From positions 18,602-82,601 of the forward strand of contig JAIGNY010000899.1 of assembly GCA_020152595.1 (NCBI GenBank): DNA of 64,000 bases. Direction: 5' to 3'. Position numbers and translations under genes: made by a program. Below, in pieces: positions 46,637 to 57,707 of the stretch. Source of the DNA: Chiridota heheva (lineage: Eukaryota > Echinodermata > Holothuroidea > Apodida > Chiridotidae). Below the pieces are notes generated by a model. That model worked only from the letters and a program-made list of their open reading frames with translations. It was not told the origin of the DNA and ran no database searches. The stretch's first letter is position 1; each line of letters begins with the position of its first letter.

Positions 46637-47488
46637 TCAAGAGCAGATAAAATACAAAAACGCGCAAGCTTTTATACTGTCAAAACCCGCCAAAAATTGA
46701 CAGCAAATCTTGTTCAATATTTCACAATCTCTCACAATATTTCCTCGGTTTCGACAAAACGACTTCACATCTGTAATTCTATTTTCAGAACTTTTCTTTT
46801 TATAACCTAGTTTCAATTTCAGAAATAATTTCACTTTCAGGATTTTGTCGGTTGATGAGCTGTCAGACATGTCCCCCACAGCGTTGTCGTCTCCAGAATA
46901 ACCTTCAAACTCACTACTGTCCGTATGAAAACTTTGCTGTATTGGTTGAACTATGTACGGTTCCTCGAAAAACGGTGCCAAATACCACTGAGTTAGGGTT
47001 CCTCCTTCCATAGCTTCGCTCTCACTACCTGATATACTGAACATACTTTTCTCGTGTCCTCCTTTCATTACAATCTCCTCGTTTACGATAGTTGGTGACA
47101 CCTCCTTGCCACTTTGGATTTCTTCCTCACTTGTATCACTTTTATCACTTTGAACAACAACTTCCTTACTTTCAACACTTTCAACACTTTCTATGATCTC
47201 TTCGTTGACATTATTGTCTTCAATTGACATACTAGAGCTACTAAGATGACTTGAATAGTGTGAGTACGGTTCAATACTGCTTTCACTGTCGCTTTTCCCC
47301 AGGTTTAATATAGAATGTTGTAACTCACTTAAAGTTTTAGGTTTCCTTTTAAAAAAAAATTGACCGCTGTCAGACACTTCTCGGTGTATGGGGGTACAAT
47401 CAGACTTAGCACCCCCTTCCGAAGGCTTCCAGCGGCCATCTTCGAAAACAAAACCCTGCTTCAGCAATTCAACTTGTCGCCACGCCAT
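46637..47488 (-). CDS. MAWR-family acidic ORF, copy b (intact)
   Basis: 283 codons, open from an ATG at 47488. Head: MAWRQVELLKQGFVFEDGRW, then a CTPIHREVSDSGQFFFKR block, a long Ser/Glu/Asp-rich middle (residues about 60-160), SFHTDSSEFEGYSGDD, and a basic tail (LKLKLGYKKKSSENR). No known domain; a short folded head followed by disordered acidic sequence suggests a protein- or DNA-mimic-type partner protein, but this is a guess. It is the only copy without a break. The tail shares a 175-bp direct repeat with 47583-47757. Confidence 0.6.
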   Translation of the reverse strand: MAWRQVELLKQGFVFEDGRWKPSEGGAKSDCTPIHREVSDSGQFFFKRKPKTLSELQHSILNLGKSDSESSIEPYSHYSSHLSSSSMSIEDNNVNEEIIESVESVESKEVVVQSDKSDTSEEEIQSGKEVSPTIVNEEIVMKGGHEKSMFSISGSESEAMEGGTLTQWYLAPFFEEPYIVQPIQQSFHTDSSEFEGYSGDDNAVGDMSDSSSTDKILKVKLFLKLKLGYKKKSSENRITDVKSFCRNRGNIVRDCEILNKICCQFLAGFDSIKACAFLYFICS

Positions 47489-47757
47489 TCTGAAAAATGG
47501 CGCGAAAAATTTAACAATTAGTTAATAAAATGAAAATCTGCGGGTTGTTTAGGACAATCAAGATCATAAATAAGAAAAAAAAAAACCTCAAGCTTTTATT
47601 TTATACTCCCAAAACCGCCAAAAATTGACAGCAAATCTTGTTCAATCTTTCACAATCTCTCACAATAATTCCTCGGTTTCAACAAAACAAAACAACTTCA
47701 CATCTGTAATTCTATTTTCAGAACTTTTCTTTTTATAAGCGGAAATAATTTCACTTT
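46660..47757. repeat. Direct repeat pair of about 175 bp
   Basis: 46660-46836 and 47583-47757 match at high identity (for example ttgacagcaaatcttgttca in both). The first covers the 3' end of MAWR copy b. The second is thus the orphan 3' end of another copy whose head has been lost. Together they suggest tandem duplication with a unit of about 920 bp. Confidence 0.85.
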
Positions 47758-47882
47758 TGCTTGGACTTTAAACTTGCCTGGCAGCAAAGCTATTTTCAAA
47801 TCAAGTTCATCAAGTTCATGAAAGCTGTCACTTTCTGAATCCCCGCCAAATTCATTTTTTTTTTATTACAAATCTTGCCATT

Positions 47883-48117
47883 TACATTTCTCTACCATAT
47901 GGTAGAGAAATGCGGGTCAAACTCTAGCCTACTTACATTTCTCTACCATATGGTAGAGACATGCGGGTCAAACTGTCACCTACTTACATTTCTTTACCAT
48001 ATGGTAGAGAAATGCGGGTCAATCTGTCACCTACTTACATTTCTCTACCATATGGTAGAGAAATGTGGGTCAATCTGTCACCTACTTACATTTCTCTACC
48101 ATATCGTAGAGAAATGC
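47883..48117. repeat. Five tandem 51-bp units, each with a 28-bp palindrome
   Basis: Each unit holds CATTTCTCTACCATATGG plus its mirror half TAGAGAAATG, a perfect 28-bp palindrome in most copies, then a 22-23 bp linker (cgggtcaaactgtcacctac). The linkers are nearly the same, so this is a satellite, not a CRISPR array. The plus strand is open across all units (17 codons each), probably by chance. Confidence 0.9.
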
Positions 48118-48128
48118 TGGTCTAAAAT

Positions 48129-48200
48129 TATGCTATATAAAGGATGAACTTGGTTGGATGGGGAGGCCTGGGGGTAATGTTTACATGGATACCTACACAC
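48129..48200 (+). promoter_or_regulatory. TATA-containing module, copy II
   Basis: CTATATAAAGGATGAACTTG is followed by GTTGGATGGGGAGGCCTGGG and then GGTAATG...GGATACCTACA. Copy III at 49898-49965 is nearly the same and copy I at about 32553-32615 is similar. The TATA-like box suggests a promoter, but I cannot show transcription, and the strand is uncertain because TATATA reads both ways. Confidence 0.5.
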
Positions 48201-48414
48201 TTAAGAAATAAAATATTTACCAGGTCCAAATCCTCTTGGACTTTGTAAATATACCATTAACCCTCCAAAAACCCAATAACTTCAACTTTAATTGCTTCCA
48301 AAATATAACAAACACTTTCAGCTTTGTAAATATACCATGGTAAGAAATCTAAAACATATAACAAACAATAACATATTAACTTCAAATGTAAAATATCTAA
48401 CAAAATGTAACATA

Positions 48415-48600
48415 TGGTAGAGAAATGTAACATATGGTAGAGAAATGTAAATATGGTAGAGAAATGTAAATGGCTAAGCTTAGCTGGTTTTTCGATCGAG
48501 GGCGCAGCCCGAGCCAGAAAAAACAGCCAAGTTTAGTCATTTACATTTCTCTACCATATTTACATTTCTTTATCATATTTACATTTCTCTACCATTATAC
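48415..48600. repeat. Hairpin of foldback element, copy II
   Basis: The arms are built from the same ATGGTAGAGAAATGTAA word that fills the 51-bp units, three on each side, in opposite directions. The centre reads CTGGTTTTTCGATCGAGGGC and GCAGCCC...AGAAAAAACAGCC. The right arm touches the stop codon region of MAWR copy a (48600). Confidence 0.85.
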
Positions 48601-49314
48601 TACTCAGACATGGAATTACAATCCTCGACAATTGCAGTAGGTTCCAAAAATGGTGCATGTCCAGAAGATTCGCTGTTCCCGCTCGGATCTAAATAAGGTT
48701 CATTTGCGAAAACAACATTTTTGGAGGTCCACTGAAATCGTCGCCCCACTGTTACTGCTCTTCGCAGATTCCATGATAGGTACACTGTCCACAATAGGTT
48801 CTTTTTCAAAACTCCGGAATTCCGCTCTGTCCGTATGGAAACTGTAAACAACATTTTCAACGTTATACTATTACATTTATCAACACTTGCATCTTCATTA
48901 CAATCATTAACACTACTATCAATGTCACTTGCATCCCCGAAAACATTTTCGCTACTTTCAATGTCACTAACACTAATGTCACTGCTTTCATTATCACTAG
49001 AGTCTCCGTGCAAACTTGAATGCACAGACTCCGGTGTAATAGAACTATCACTACCAATATCATTACGCTTTCTTCCCTCTCAATTGATTTCTTCAGATCA
49101 ATTATGGTGCTGGTCACCTCAGCTGCATGTCCTAACATTGCTTGTTTCAGATCAGTTGAAGACCTTTTTTCTTTTCGAAAAGAAATGTTACCTCTGGCAG
49201 AAACCTCACGTGCATGGGGGTGCAATTGGGCAATACACTCCCTTCAGTGGTCTGCCACTGTCCCTTACTTAAAACAAATCCTCTCTTCAGCAAATGTACT
49301 TGTCTCCAAGCCAT
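48600..49314 (-). pseudogene. MAWR-family acidic ORF, copy a
   Basis: It starts at an ATG at 49314 with MAWRQVHLLKRGFVLSKGQW, then TTEGSVLPNCTPMH, a frameshift near 49220, a KQAMLGHAAEVTS block, a frameshift near 49030, and an acidic Ser/Asp-rich part (SSDNESSDISVSDIESSENV). After that it reads SIRTERNSG where copies b and c have the FHTDS.EF block, in a shifted frame. It ends in the hairpin of the foldback element at 48600, so its true C-terminus may be lost. Confidence 0.55.
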
Positions 49315-49479
49315 GATTATTTTATTAAATTCATTAAAATTGTGCAACCTTTCATTTTGCGGATCTGCCCCAACTGCCAATCAAATCACCACCTGACTTA
49401 CATTTCTTGCACATGTACACGAATTGTAAATCTTTATTAGTTTCCATTACATTTCTTGCCCACTTGGTTTCAAAAATAT

Positions 49480-49975
49480 AAGGGCAGGATTTACAAATAT
49501 TTACAAATCTTGCCCTCACAATTCTTGCCTAGTGTGCATGATTTGCTGTTTTTAGTTGCATAACGTGAGCGAGATGTTTTTTTTTTCTAGCCTGGCAAGA
49601 ATTGCATGATTTGTAAATAATTTACAAATCATGCCCTTACAATTCTTGCCAGGTGTACACGATTTGTAAATCTTTTAGTTTCATAACGTCAGCGAGATGC
49701 GATTTTCCGCTTTCACTTTTTCGGCCTGACAAGAATTGAAATAATTTGTAAATCATGGTGCTTTCACTTTTTCAGTCTGGCAAAAATGTAATTATTTGCA
49801 AATCATGTCATCTTAAAAGCGTGAGTGAGTTGCTGTTTTTTAGTTTCATAACGTGAGTGAGATGGTTTTTTTGAGTTGGTAAGAAATGTAAATTTATTTT
49901 CTATATAAAGGATGTACTTGGTTGGATGGGTAGGCCTGGGGGTAATGTTCACAAGGATACCTCCTACATTAAAGA
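49480..49975 (+). repeat. Foldback/iteron element, copy III
   Basis: Degenerate units of about 100 bp contain (A)ATTCTTGCC, CATGATTTGTAAATAATTTA with its mirror half, and TTTCATAACGT.AG.GAGATG (49552, 49677 and 49847). They are followed by the TATA module (CTATATAAAGGATGTACTTG, 49898 on). No hairpin with the shared core follows in this copy. It lies directly upstream of MAWR copy a. Confidence 0.65.
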
Positions 49976-50596
49976 GTTTTCACTGTATTAATACCCTCAC
50001 AAATACCCACAAATCGCATAAGGGGACCCCTCAGAAAAATCAATAATCTTTTACCACACTTATTCATTAGAAATAAGGTATAATCTAAATGTCTGCTGAC
50101 AATAATCTTCAAAATTATACATTTCGTGAAATTTTGGTATACTGTTGCCATGGTAACGGAAAACAAAGAGTTAAATAAAGCAGTTATAATTGGAAAGGAT
50201 ATCTTTCCATAGGAAGCTTGGACAGTAATAGTATTTGTACTAAATAAAAGCTGTTGATGCCCTCTATGCAATAATAGAGAACCTTCTTCCAATTTTGATC
50301 AAATTAATTGGGAATTATGCATAAATTTGCATTTTTAATTTTCATCAAGCTCATTACATATGCCTAACATGAATTTCTTAAAAAGTAAAAGTGATATGCA
50401 AAAAAACTCTTCATTTTTGCATAGAACTATGCTTATTCTACAAATGCACCAAATTTGGGGTGAATAGGACATACCTAACTGGAAAAATCAAGGGCAGAGT
50501 GGTAATAAAGTCTTAAAAACGCAAAATTGAGTAATTGCACAAAAATGTACGTACAGTCTCTAAAATCTACCAGCAAGGTAAGAAACCCCTTCTTTT
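49976..50596. other. Non-coding
   Basis: AT-rich with repeated ATGCA/TTTGCAT words; likely the 3' flank of the Mutator-like element. No gene. Confidence 0.4.
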
Positions 50597-52150
50597 TCAG
50601 TGGCAACTTCTTCGGTTTCTTTCCTTGACTGTCTCAGTGATTGTCTTTTTTCTTTTCTTTAATGTCTGCCTTTTTTTTTTGCTGGCCTTTACTCTTGTTT
50701 TGTCCTCTTGCATGCTCCATTTGTGAGTATGATGTCCAACATTCAAACCCAAAAACTTCAAAGTTTTGCACACTGTTGCATCGTCATTGAAATGGCTAAC
50801 AGCAAGAGCCACGACTACCGACAAAGATGTCTGTCCTGTATATACTTCTTTGGGGCAACGTTTCCAAATCAATGAATTAAAACTCACAGGCATTTTGTGT
50901 GAAGCCAGCAAGACATTTCGAGAGAAGAGCATTGTCTGAAAGTTGTGTGAATATTGGCAAAATTGTGTTTATGATTGCTGTGCGGAAGACTGTGCTTATG
51001 TTTGTAAGTTGCAGTGCCTAAGGCTTTAACTTTTTTGCCAACCACACCAGCTATCTTCTCCCTCTGGGCATAGGGAATGATTATGTTTCTCATCAGTAGA
51101 TCCCTTATGCTCCAGAATGGCAGATATATCTTTCTTCATACCTGCTGAAGTACCCTTGTTCCTACGGATTGCGAGGCCATAGTACAACTGCAAGTTGTCG
51201 ATTTCCTTGTCAGTGAGTCTGCCTCTCTCCCCTCTCCCCCTCCCCATTGTTTTCCCATCTGCTAGTTTGCTTTAACTTTCATAGATGAGTGCCCATGCGC
51301 TTTTGCCCGTGCCCCACACTTTCTTTTTTTGTAATTGTCTTTCCCGGGTATGGCTCGGATGCAACAACCGATGAAAAAGACTTGGTGTCTCCATCACCGA
51401 CAAATCCCACATAGTGAAGTTTGTGAAGTTCCTCACTCTTTTTTAAAATCTTCACTGCTCCAGTCGGTTTCATATTACCTGAAGATCCTTTGTACGATTT
51501 CTTGCAGACTGGGCCATGCTTGAGTTGCCACTGTGCGTATTCTGGCGATTCTTTGTCTGCATTTTGCTTCCGCTCACATCCTTTGCAACCTTTACTCATC
51601 ACTTCGTAATCAACGACTTTTCCTTTGTCCATGGAAATACATGTCACTACGCCATTCAGTGATGAATGGCCCCTTCTTTGCCATGTCCCATCAATCATAA
51701 TGGTTACTTCACTAATATCTGCATGTACATCATCAGGAGGGGGAATTGCAGTTGTGGGTATAGGCCTAGCTTAATTGTGCAGAGTGGTTGCCGCATCTGC
51801 CATACTTTCATGGGCACATTTGACAGATGCATCGTACAAATTATTTTGAAGTTTCTGATATGTTTCTTTCTTCATGGCTTGAGGCATATTCAAGATTCCA
51901 CAGAAGTTCTCTATGTCAGCATGTCCTTTGCCAATGTTCCGCATTGCCGAAACAAACCGGGTATTTACCTCGAATGGCGACCCTCCTTTCACTGGTTTTA
52001 CTGGAGTCACACAGTGAGATGTAAAATATCTTTTTTCATAACGACGAGCTTCACAAAGCACATACAGGCGACTACTGAAACCATTTCTCTCATTAGTTTT
52101 CTCTTTCAAAGAAATGTTACAAAACTTACAGTTTGGACAAAACTGCTCTT
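50597..52150 (-). pseudogene. Mutator-like transposase gene
   Basis: Four blocks follow in order. 52109-51771: GGSPFEVNTRFVSAMRNIGK and GHADIENFCGILNMP. 51698-51279: MIDGTWQRRGHSSLNG (first Asp) and YVGFVGDGDTKSFSSVVASE (second Asp). 51247-51026: RGRLTDKEIDNLQLYYGLAI and a CPEGEDSWC block. 50932-50597: SFNSLIWKRCPKEVYTG and SHFNDDATV. This order fits the animal Mutator-like transposase domain (PF20700 type). The gene is broken by frameshifts near 51710, 51260, 51010 and 50930. It lies head-to-tail with the next transposase gene, which ends at 52217. Confidence 0.75.
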
Positions 52151-53705
52151 TGAGATAAATGGCCAGGTGTTAGCTCTCTCATTTGAAAAATTGCCTTGAA
52201 AAGGTCTGGGATGTAATCATAGTAGTGGTGCCCATTTATTCGATCTCTTGCTGAATTTTGTGCGATACTTTGGCTTTCCATCAATCGTTGTATCATAAGC
52301 GCGATCAAGATGGTAGTTGTGATCGATTGCTGCCAGAAGCATGCGTGCTGTGTAGCCATCGTAGGAATAAGCACACTGTTTGGTTGCATACATCAGGATA
52401 TGATTATGTACTGATTCCAGGTTCCCCGTGTGCTTGAAATCCTCATAGTATCTCAGTGTGTTCAGGAACCTCTTCTTCATCATGATTTTCTTCAGGGCCT
52501 CGTGAGCTGGTGACCTCTTCTTGGGCCATGGCTTCTGTCGGTCACTGGCAGTCAGGTCGTCATGGCTACATTTCCCGACTGATCCATCAATTGAGAGAAC
52601 CCACTCATGTTCATCGACCACATGGTGAAGAGGGGACAGCCAGATTGACTTCAATTTTAAAGGGCTTCCACCGCAGGAACGGGCGCTGTACCAAAAGTGG
52701 TTTCGTATGGCTGGGACCCACAACTGCAACTCCGCATTTCCCCTCACATTGGCCACTTTGGAAACTTTCTTAACTATATTCTTGGCTCCATGCCAGACAT
52801 CAATCTGATGTGCAATCTCAGTGTACTTGTTGCCATTTTTCAGAAGTGCACCTATCTGGTTTTGAGCATCTGTCACCACTTCCTTCACTTTCACCTTCCT
52901 GGCTAGAAAATCAAGGCCACGCTCAAATCCCACCTTTTCCATGTTGGGACTCTTGCCACCAACTTCCCTCACATCTACCACCTCTAGCTGCAGAATTTTA
53001 AAAGAATCGGAAGCCATGAAGGTATATGTGCAGTACTAAGCACAGTGTCCAGGAGAGTCAGTCCTGCCATCCCCAGCAAGGTATACATCTTTCTCCTGTA
53101 AGGCCTTCAGTTCCTTCTCCTGAGCACTGCGCCAAGTATTCTTCACGGCAGGTGTGACATACAATCTCTGGACTCGAGTAAATGTAGTTGTACTGACGAA
53201 AAAAATGTTGCAAAATTTAAAAAACAACTTTATTTTAGAAAAATTGTTTCCTGAGACAGTCACAGCTGAAGGAAATTGGATATTACCAGTAAACATGTTG
53301 CTGAACCTGTCTTGAGTATGCCAAGACCCACCACTGACCAGCATGACATTTCCAAATAAATATCACTGCAGTTTTAACAGCATTATATGTGTAGTGGAGT
53401 GGTTGTTGACAATCTGGTGCAGAGCAATGACTTCCATTTACAGCTTTGAGGAGTTCCATTAGTTTAGTAATGGAAATGATGCACTTTTCCTCTTCAATAC
53501 TTGTGACATCACGACTGCCTTCAATACCAATGGATTCATCCAAATCATGTCAGTTGCTTCTTCACCCATTGGGAACACTTCACTTTCAGCTGTTTCATTT
53601 TGCAGTTCAGACCTGAAAAATGAAGATGAAAATACTTCATAAGATTTGGTACATACTTAAATAACCTACAAAAAATGTTCTGTTTTGAATTTCACAACTT
53701 GTCCT

Positions 53706-53903
53706 CAGTAGCGGATCCACGGGTGGGGTGGGGCAACCAGTCACTTGCCCCCCCCCCCCACACCCCAGTGAGAAACTTCTTGTAGAAACTCACTTTCTAA
53801 CGATCCTGGTACATACATCACCTAAAAATTGTGTATTTGGGAAGGGAGGGGGTGGCAACTCTGACAGTGCCCCTCCCATTTAAAAAATCTAGATCCACTA
53901 CTG
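53706..53903. mobile_element. hAT-type MITE, 198 bp
   Basis: The ends are CAGTAGCGGATCCA and the inverse of CAGTAGTGGATCTAG. The flanks are CTTGTCCT (53698-53705) and CTTGTCCC (53904-53911), an 8-bp duplication with one change. It lies in the fourth intron of the Kolobok-like gene and contains a run of 13 C. Confidence 0.85.
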
Positions 53904-54189
53904 CTTGTCCCTTACATATAAATATGAAGTGATATTGCATGTTTACCACATAACAATATCAGCAATCACATATGATCACTGGTCAGCAGGATGCTGTATG
54001 AGTTAAGTGGGTGGGAACATTTCATCTGCAGCTTTGTATTGTTCAAACAATAGTAAAGAAAGTGACATGTAACAATTTTTCACAGGTGCAAGAGCACAAA
54101 ATTCCGAGGACATTTTTTTAAATGAGTTAAAAGCTTGTTCAGCTTCAGAAATTATTGCAAAGTGATAATTTGATGTGGTTGGTTGACTT

Positions 54190-54352
54190 TGTCATTGAGC
54201 GCCTTAACGGCAGCCCTGACAACATAGTCCCCGGGGACTAAGAGACGGTTTCGGAATGAGCTTGTGAGGACGATTGATTTGTATTGTAAAGCGCTTTGAG
54301 CACACTGTATGTGTGGATTTTGCGCTATATAAGAACTGCAATTATTATAAGA
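54190..54352 (+). mobile_element. LINE/SINE 3' tail of CR1/L2 type
   Basis: TAAAGCGCTTTGAGCACACT and TTTTGCGCTATATAAGAACT are followed by GCAATTATTATAA, the typical CR1/L2 3' end that related SINEs borrow. About 160 bp are present, in the intron of the Kolobok-like gene, opposite to it. Confidence 0.65.
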
Positions 54353-55057
54353 TGATTTTTAGTTAAATTGCTTTTGTAATTCTTCAATTTCAAAATTGTC
54401 TACTTCTGAAATCAAAAATAATTTCCCAACTAGATTTTCCTAAAAGTAATGCATGTACTCAAAATGACCACATATGGTCTCAACTTATTATTTTAATCAA
54501 AATTACAAAATAATTAAGAAACTCAAGGCCATTTCCTTTCTACATCACAAATTTGCATTTAAACTATGCATATTTAGGTACTAAAACTTTAAAGAATTGT
54601 AAAGTTAATTAAACTTAAACCAATTGTCATATAATTTCTTTTTTATCAAACCATATTTTCTACCATAAATCACATATAATTTCTGTCATTTTGGGGCAGG
54701 CAGAATTTAAGAACTGCGACACCAAAAATATTATTTTCTCTCCATGACAGTTTGGCCTTATGTCAGGATTTTAAGCACATGAGCACAACTAATATGCATC
54801 CCAGGGATTTACTTTAATACGAAAGATGGGATTTTTGGTCCCACTTTTTCTGACATTTTCAACTAAATAAATATAATTTTTTATTTTTTTTGTGAACTAC
54901 TGTCATACACAAAGTATTAAGTTCAAAAGTGGATACTTTTAATCTATTTATTATCATTTTATCAATTATTAATTTTCATTAGTTAATTTTTTGGAGGAGG
55001 GGGGGGGGGGCAACTAGCCTATAAAAAGGTAAACAATTTTACTATACTGCAACTTAC
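54353..55057. other. Intron sequence
   Basis: Part of intron 4 of the Kolobok-like gene. AT-rich with a run of 12 G near 55002. No gene. Confidence 0.4.
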
Positions 55058-56000
55058 ATTTCTCGAGGTTCCAAATAATTCATGTCTAAGTCCCCAGGCA
55101 AGAAAGGAATCAAATTGTCTTCATCCTCACTGTTCATGCTGTGAAAAACAAGAAATACAATGAATATTATAATACTTTTTGTACTGAGAGGTAAACGTGT
55201 TATGCAGTTTCAATGTTATATATCATTGAAGGTTTTGTATTTCGTAATGTTTTTGTAGTCAGCACATAAAAATTGTAACATACCGTATTCAAATTCATTA
55301 CCTGCAGTCTGTCCTGATGGAACAGAAAAAATCTTTTGCATTTCAATAAATAGGAATATTTGAAGGCATAAATAAAAATTGTTTAATTGTGAATGCAATG
55401 GAGTAAAATCTCCTCCATTTTCCTGCAGGATAAGCTAAAGATTGCTTTGTGAATTTTGCAATTTTACTGTGGATGATGCTTTCACAAATTTCCGTTGTAC
55501 AGTTCTTTATTAATTAATTTTCTTCAGTGAAATCTAAATATCAATACATGTATCAACTACAAAAGTAGACATACTGTAGTCACAAAACAGTAAAATTTTA
55601 GTATAAATCATTTGAGAACAAATTGTGACAAATGATATGGGGACGGAGACCATTTTCCAAAATTAAGTCATAAATGATATGGGGATGGAGATAATTTTTC
55701 AAATTATGTCATAAATGACATAAACGACGTGGGGATGGGTTCATTCATCTACATGATGAGATAATAGACGACATGTACAAGAGAAGCCCTCTACTAGACA
55801 GCTAGATAAGTCAGTATTTTTATATCTATCTTACCCATTATCACTGTCCATCTCTTCATCATCAGGATCAGCTCCAGAGGGTTGTAATGGGGATGGTTCA
55901 TAATTCTTCGCCAAACTTCTCTTTGCCAATGTGGTAGAAGATGCACATGTTGTGGTTCCTCCTGGCACTGGAGTTGAAGCTGCTACAGCTGACACCAGTC

Positions 56001-57707
56001 CTAGAAAAAAATTAAAAAATACAGATAAAATGTGTCTTATATATGGCTTACAAATTTTCTTCCCCACTATTCACAACAAAGATTCCCGAGTTGTGTACAT
56101 GTATAAGTAAATATTAGAATTGTCTTTATGACTGCCAGGCTTTGAAAAGTTTTTCTTCAACAACCTGCACATCGGACAACCATTTTTTTTTTATAGATAT
56201 GCTTGTCCCTCAAGTCTATTATCAGCCTGTATTATACCATCCAATTGAATTTTGATTTGATTTTTTACTAGCCACAAAAGTTATTTGCTTGGCCAAAATT
56301 TGATGGCCCTGGCTCCTCAACAGGCAATTTTTTAAACCCAGATGTGTTGAATCACCGCATAGTGCTTTTAATGATCTGAAAGCACTGAGATATAGTTAAC
56401 ATTTGGGTCTTTGCTTACACATTAAACTTCTGATATACATGACTAGTGAGGGGTATGCAATTTACTGAATCCCTTGCCCTATACCAACTTATACATGTAT
56501 CACTTTTAGCTGGCCCTAATGATAGTCTTATTCATGTTTTATTTAAGTTTAGCCTTCATACTTGTTAAAAAAGATACAGTCCAGTAATCAAGCTGCCTAG
56601 CTGGTACTCATATAATCAGGTTATCAAGCTTGAAAACTTACTACTGGCTTTTAATCCCTTGTTTAGTCACAATGTTAAGAACCAAATAATCCTCTGGCAA
56701 CATGTGTTTTATTGATAATTTTTTTTTTTACTTGAACTCTTGGAATTCTTTGAAAGTTCAGACCAGCTTTTGTTGAGTAGGTTTTGTGTGAGTTGATTAC
56801 GCTAAACATGGGTGCTTAGTTTTGAAGTAAGATGCAATTGGTAAACTTGTATTTAACCCTTAAAATGTTGACTCAATTTAGAAACTCCGCCTCTAGGGCG
56901 GGGCAGCAGCACAGTGACTGGAAATCGTCCAGATTTTGGACGCTTAACGTTTTAAGGGTTAAGATTCTGGGCATATTGGGTCCTCATATTTTCAACTTCA
57001 TGTAGGGATGTGCTTGTTAACAGATATTATCTCTTTGCAATTTCAATGCATCCTAAATGATGAAATTTATGACATGAGTTGGTTTACCAGCATACGTGTT
57101 ATGCCTACTACCTGTATGTATAAAACTTAATAAAAGTAAATTAATGTAATTGACAAATGATGTAACACCTCAAAATATTACGACTAAGATGCCTTGTTTT
57201 GATGTTGATCACATATGTTGATGTTGATGGCACATAAACACTTGCTGTATGTACAGTACTGTCAAGGGCAATAATTTGTGGTACATAGTTCGACTTTAAC
57301 AAAACATTGACATTAAAAACAGTAAACAAGTGTTTCAACTAACATATGTACAAAGGCACCTCCCTTACAACATGTACCCTATCCCTTGTCCTAAATTTTG
57401 CAGTAATGCATAATCATAAATCAAAACATTTGCGAAGGTCACATAGCGAAGACTGGCCAATGGCACTTAGTAGATATTTTTTATGTATATATTTATAATC
57501 TTTGAAACCAACGTTTATTTAACTAAATATCAGAATAAAAGAGTGAGCCGGAATTACTGTGTTTGTTTAATATGTTTTGCTTTAATTACCCACGCTTGTC
57601 AGGAAAACCCCTGACATATTGTATGAAATTCCTAAAAATGATAGACTGTTTCTACAAGTATTGAATAATAAGTTTTCAGTCAGGAAAAAATGATAAAATG
57701 TGCATAC
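56001..57707. other. Intron 2 of the Kolobok-like gene
   Basis: It contains the piggyBac-type MITE at 56853-56962 and no gene. A broken (55831-56067) frame extends the third exon across its acceptor and should not be taken as coding beyond 56000. Confidence 0.45.
56853..56962. mobile_element. piggyBac-type MITE, 110 bp
   Basis: TTAA flanks both sides (56853-56856 and 56959-56962) and the inner ends are CCCTTAAAATG and the inverse of CCCTTAAAACG. A GC-rich centre (CTCCGCCTCTAGGGCGGGGC) lies inside. No gene. Confidence 0.8.

Noticed and set aside
47883-48117. CRISPR array
   Set aside because: The repeats are palindromic and evenly spaced, but the spacers are nearly identical and the host is a eukaryote. 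It is a tandem satellite.
49905-49945. 5S rRNA or 5S-derived SINE
   Set aside because: GTACTTGG...GGATGGG...GGCCTGGG looks like the 3' part of 5S rRNA, but extra bases interrupt the match and the rest of 5S, including its box A region, is missing.
53730-53770. Poly-C tract as a regulatory site
   Set aside because: It is inside a hAT-type MITE and needs no further explanation.
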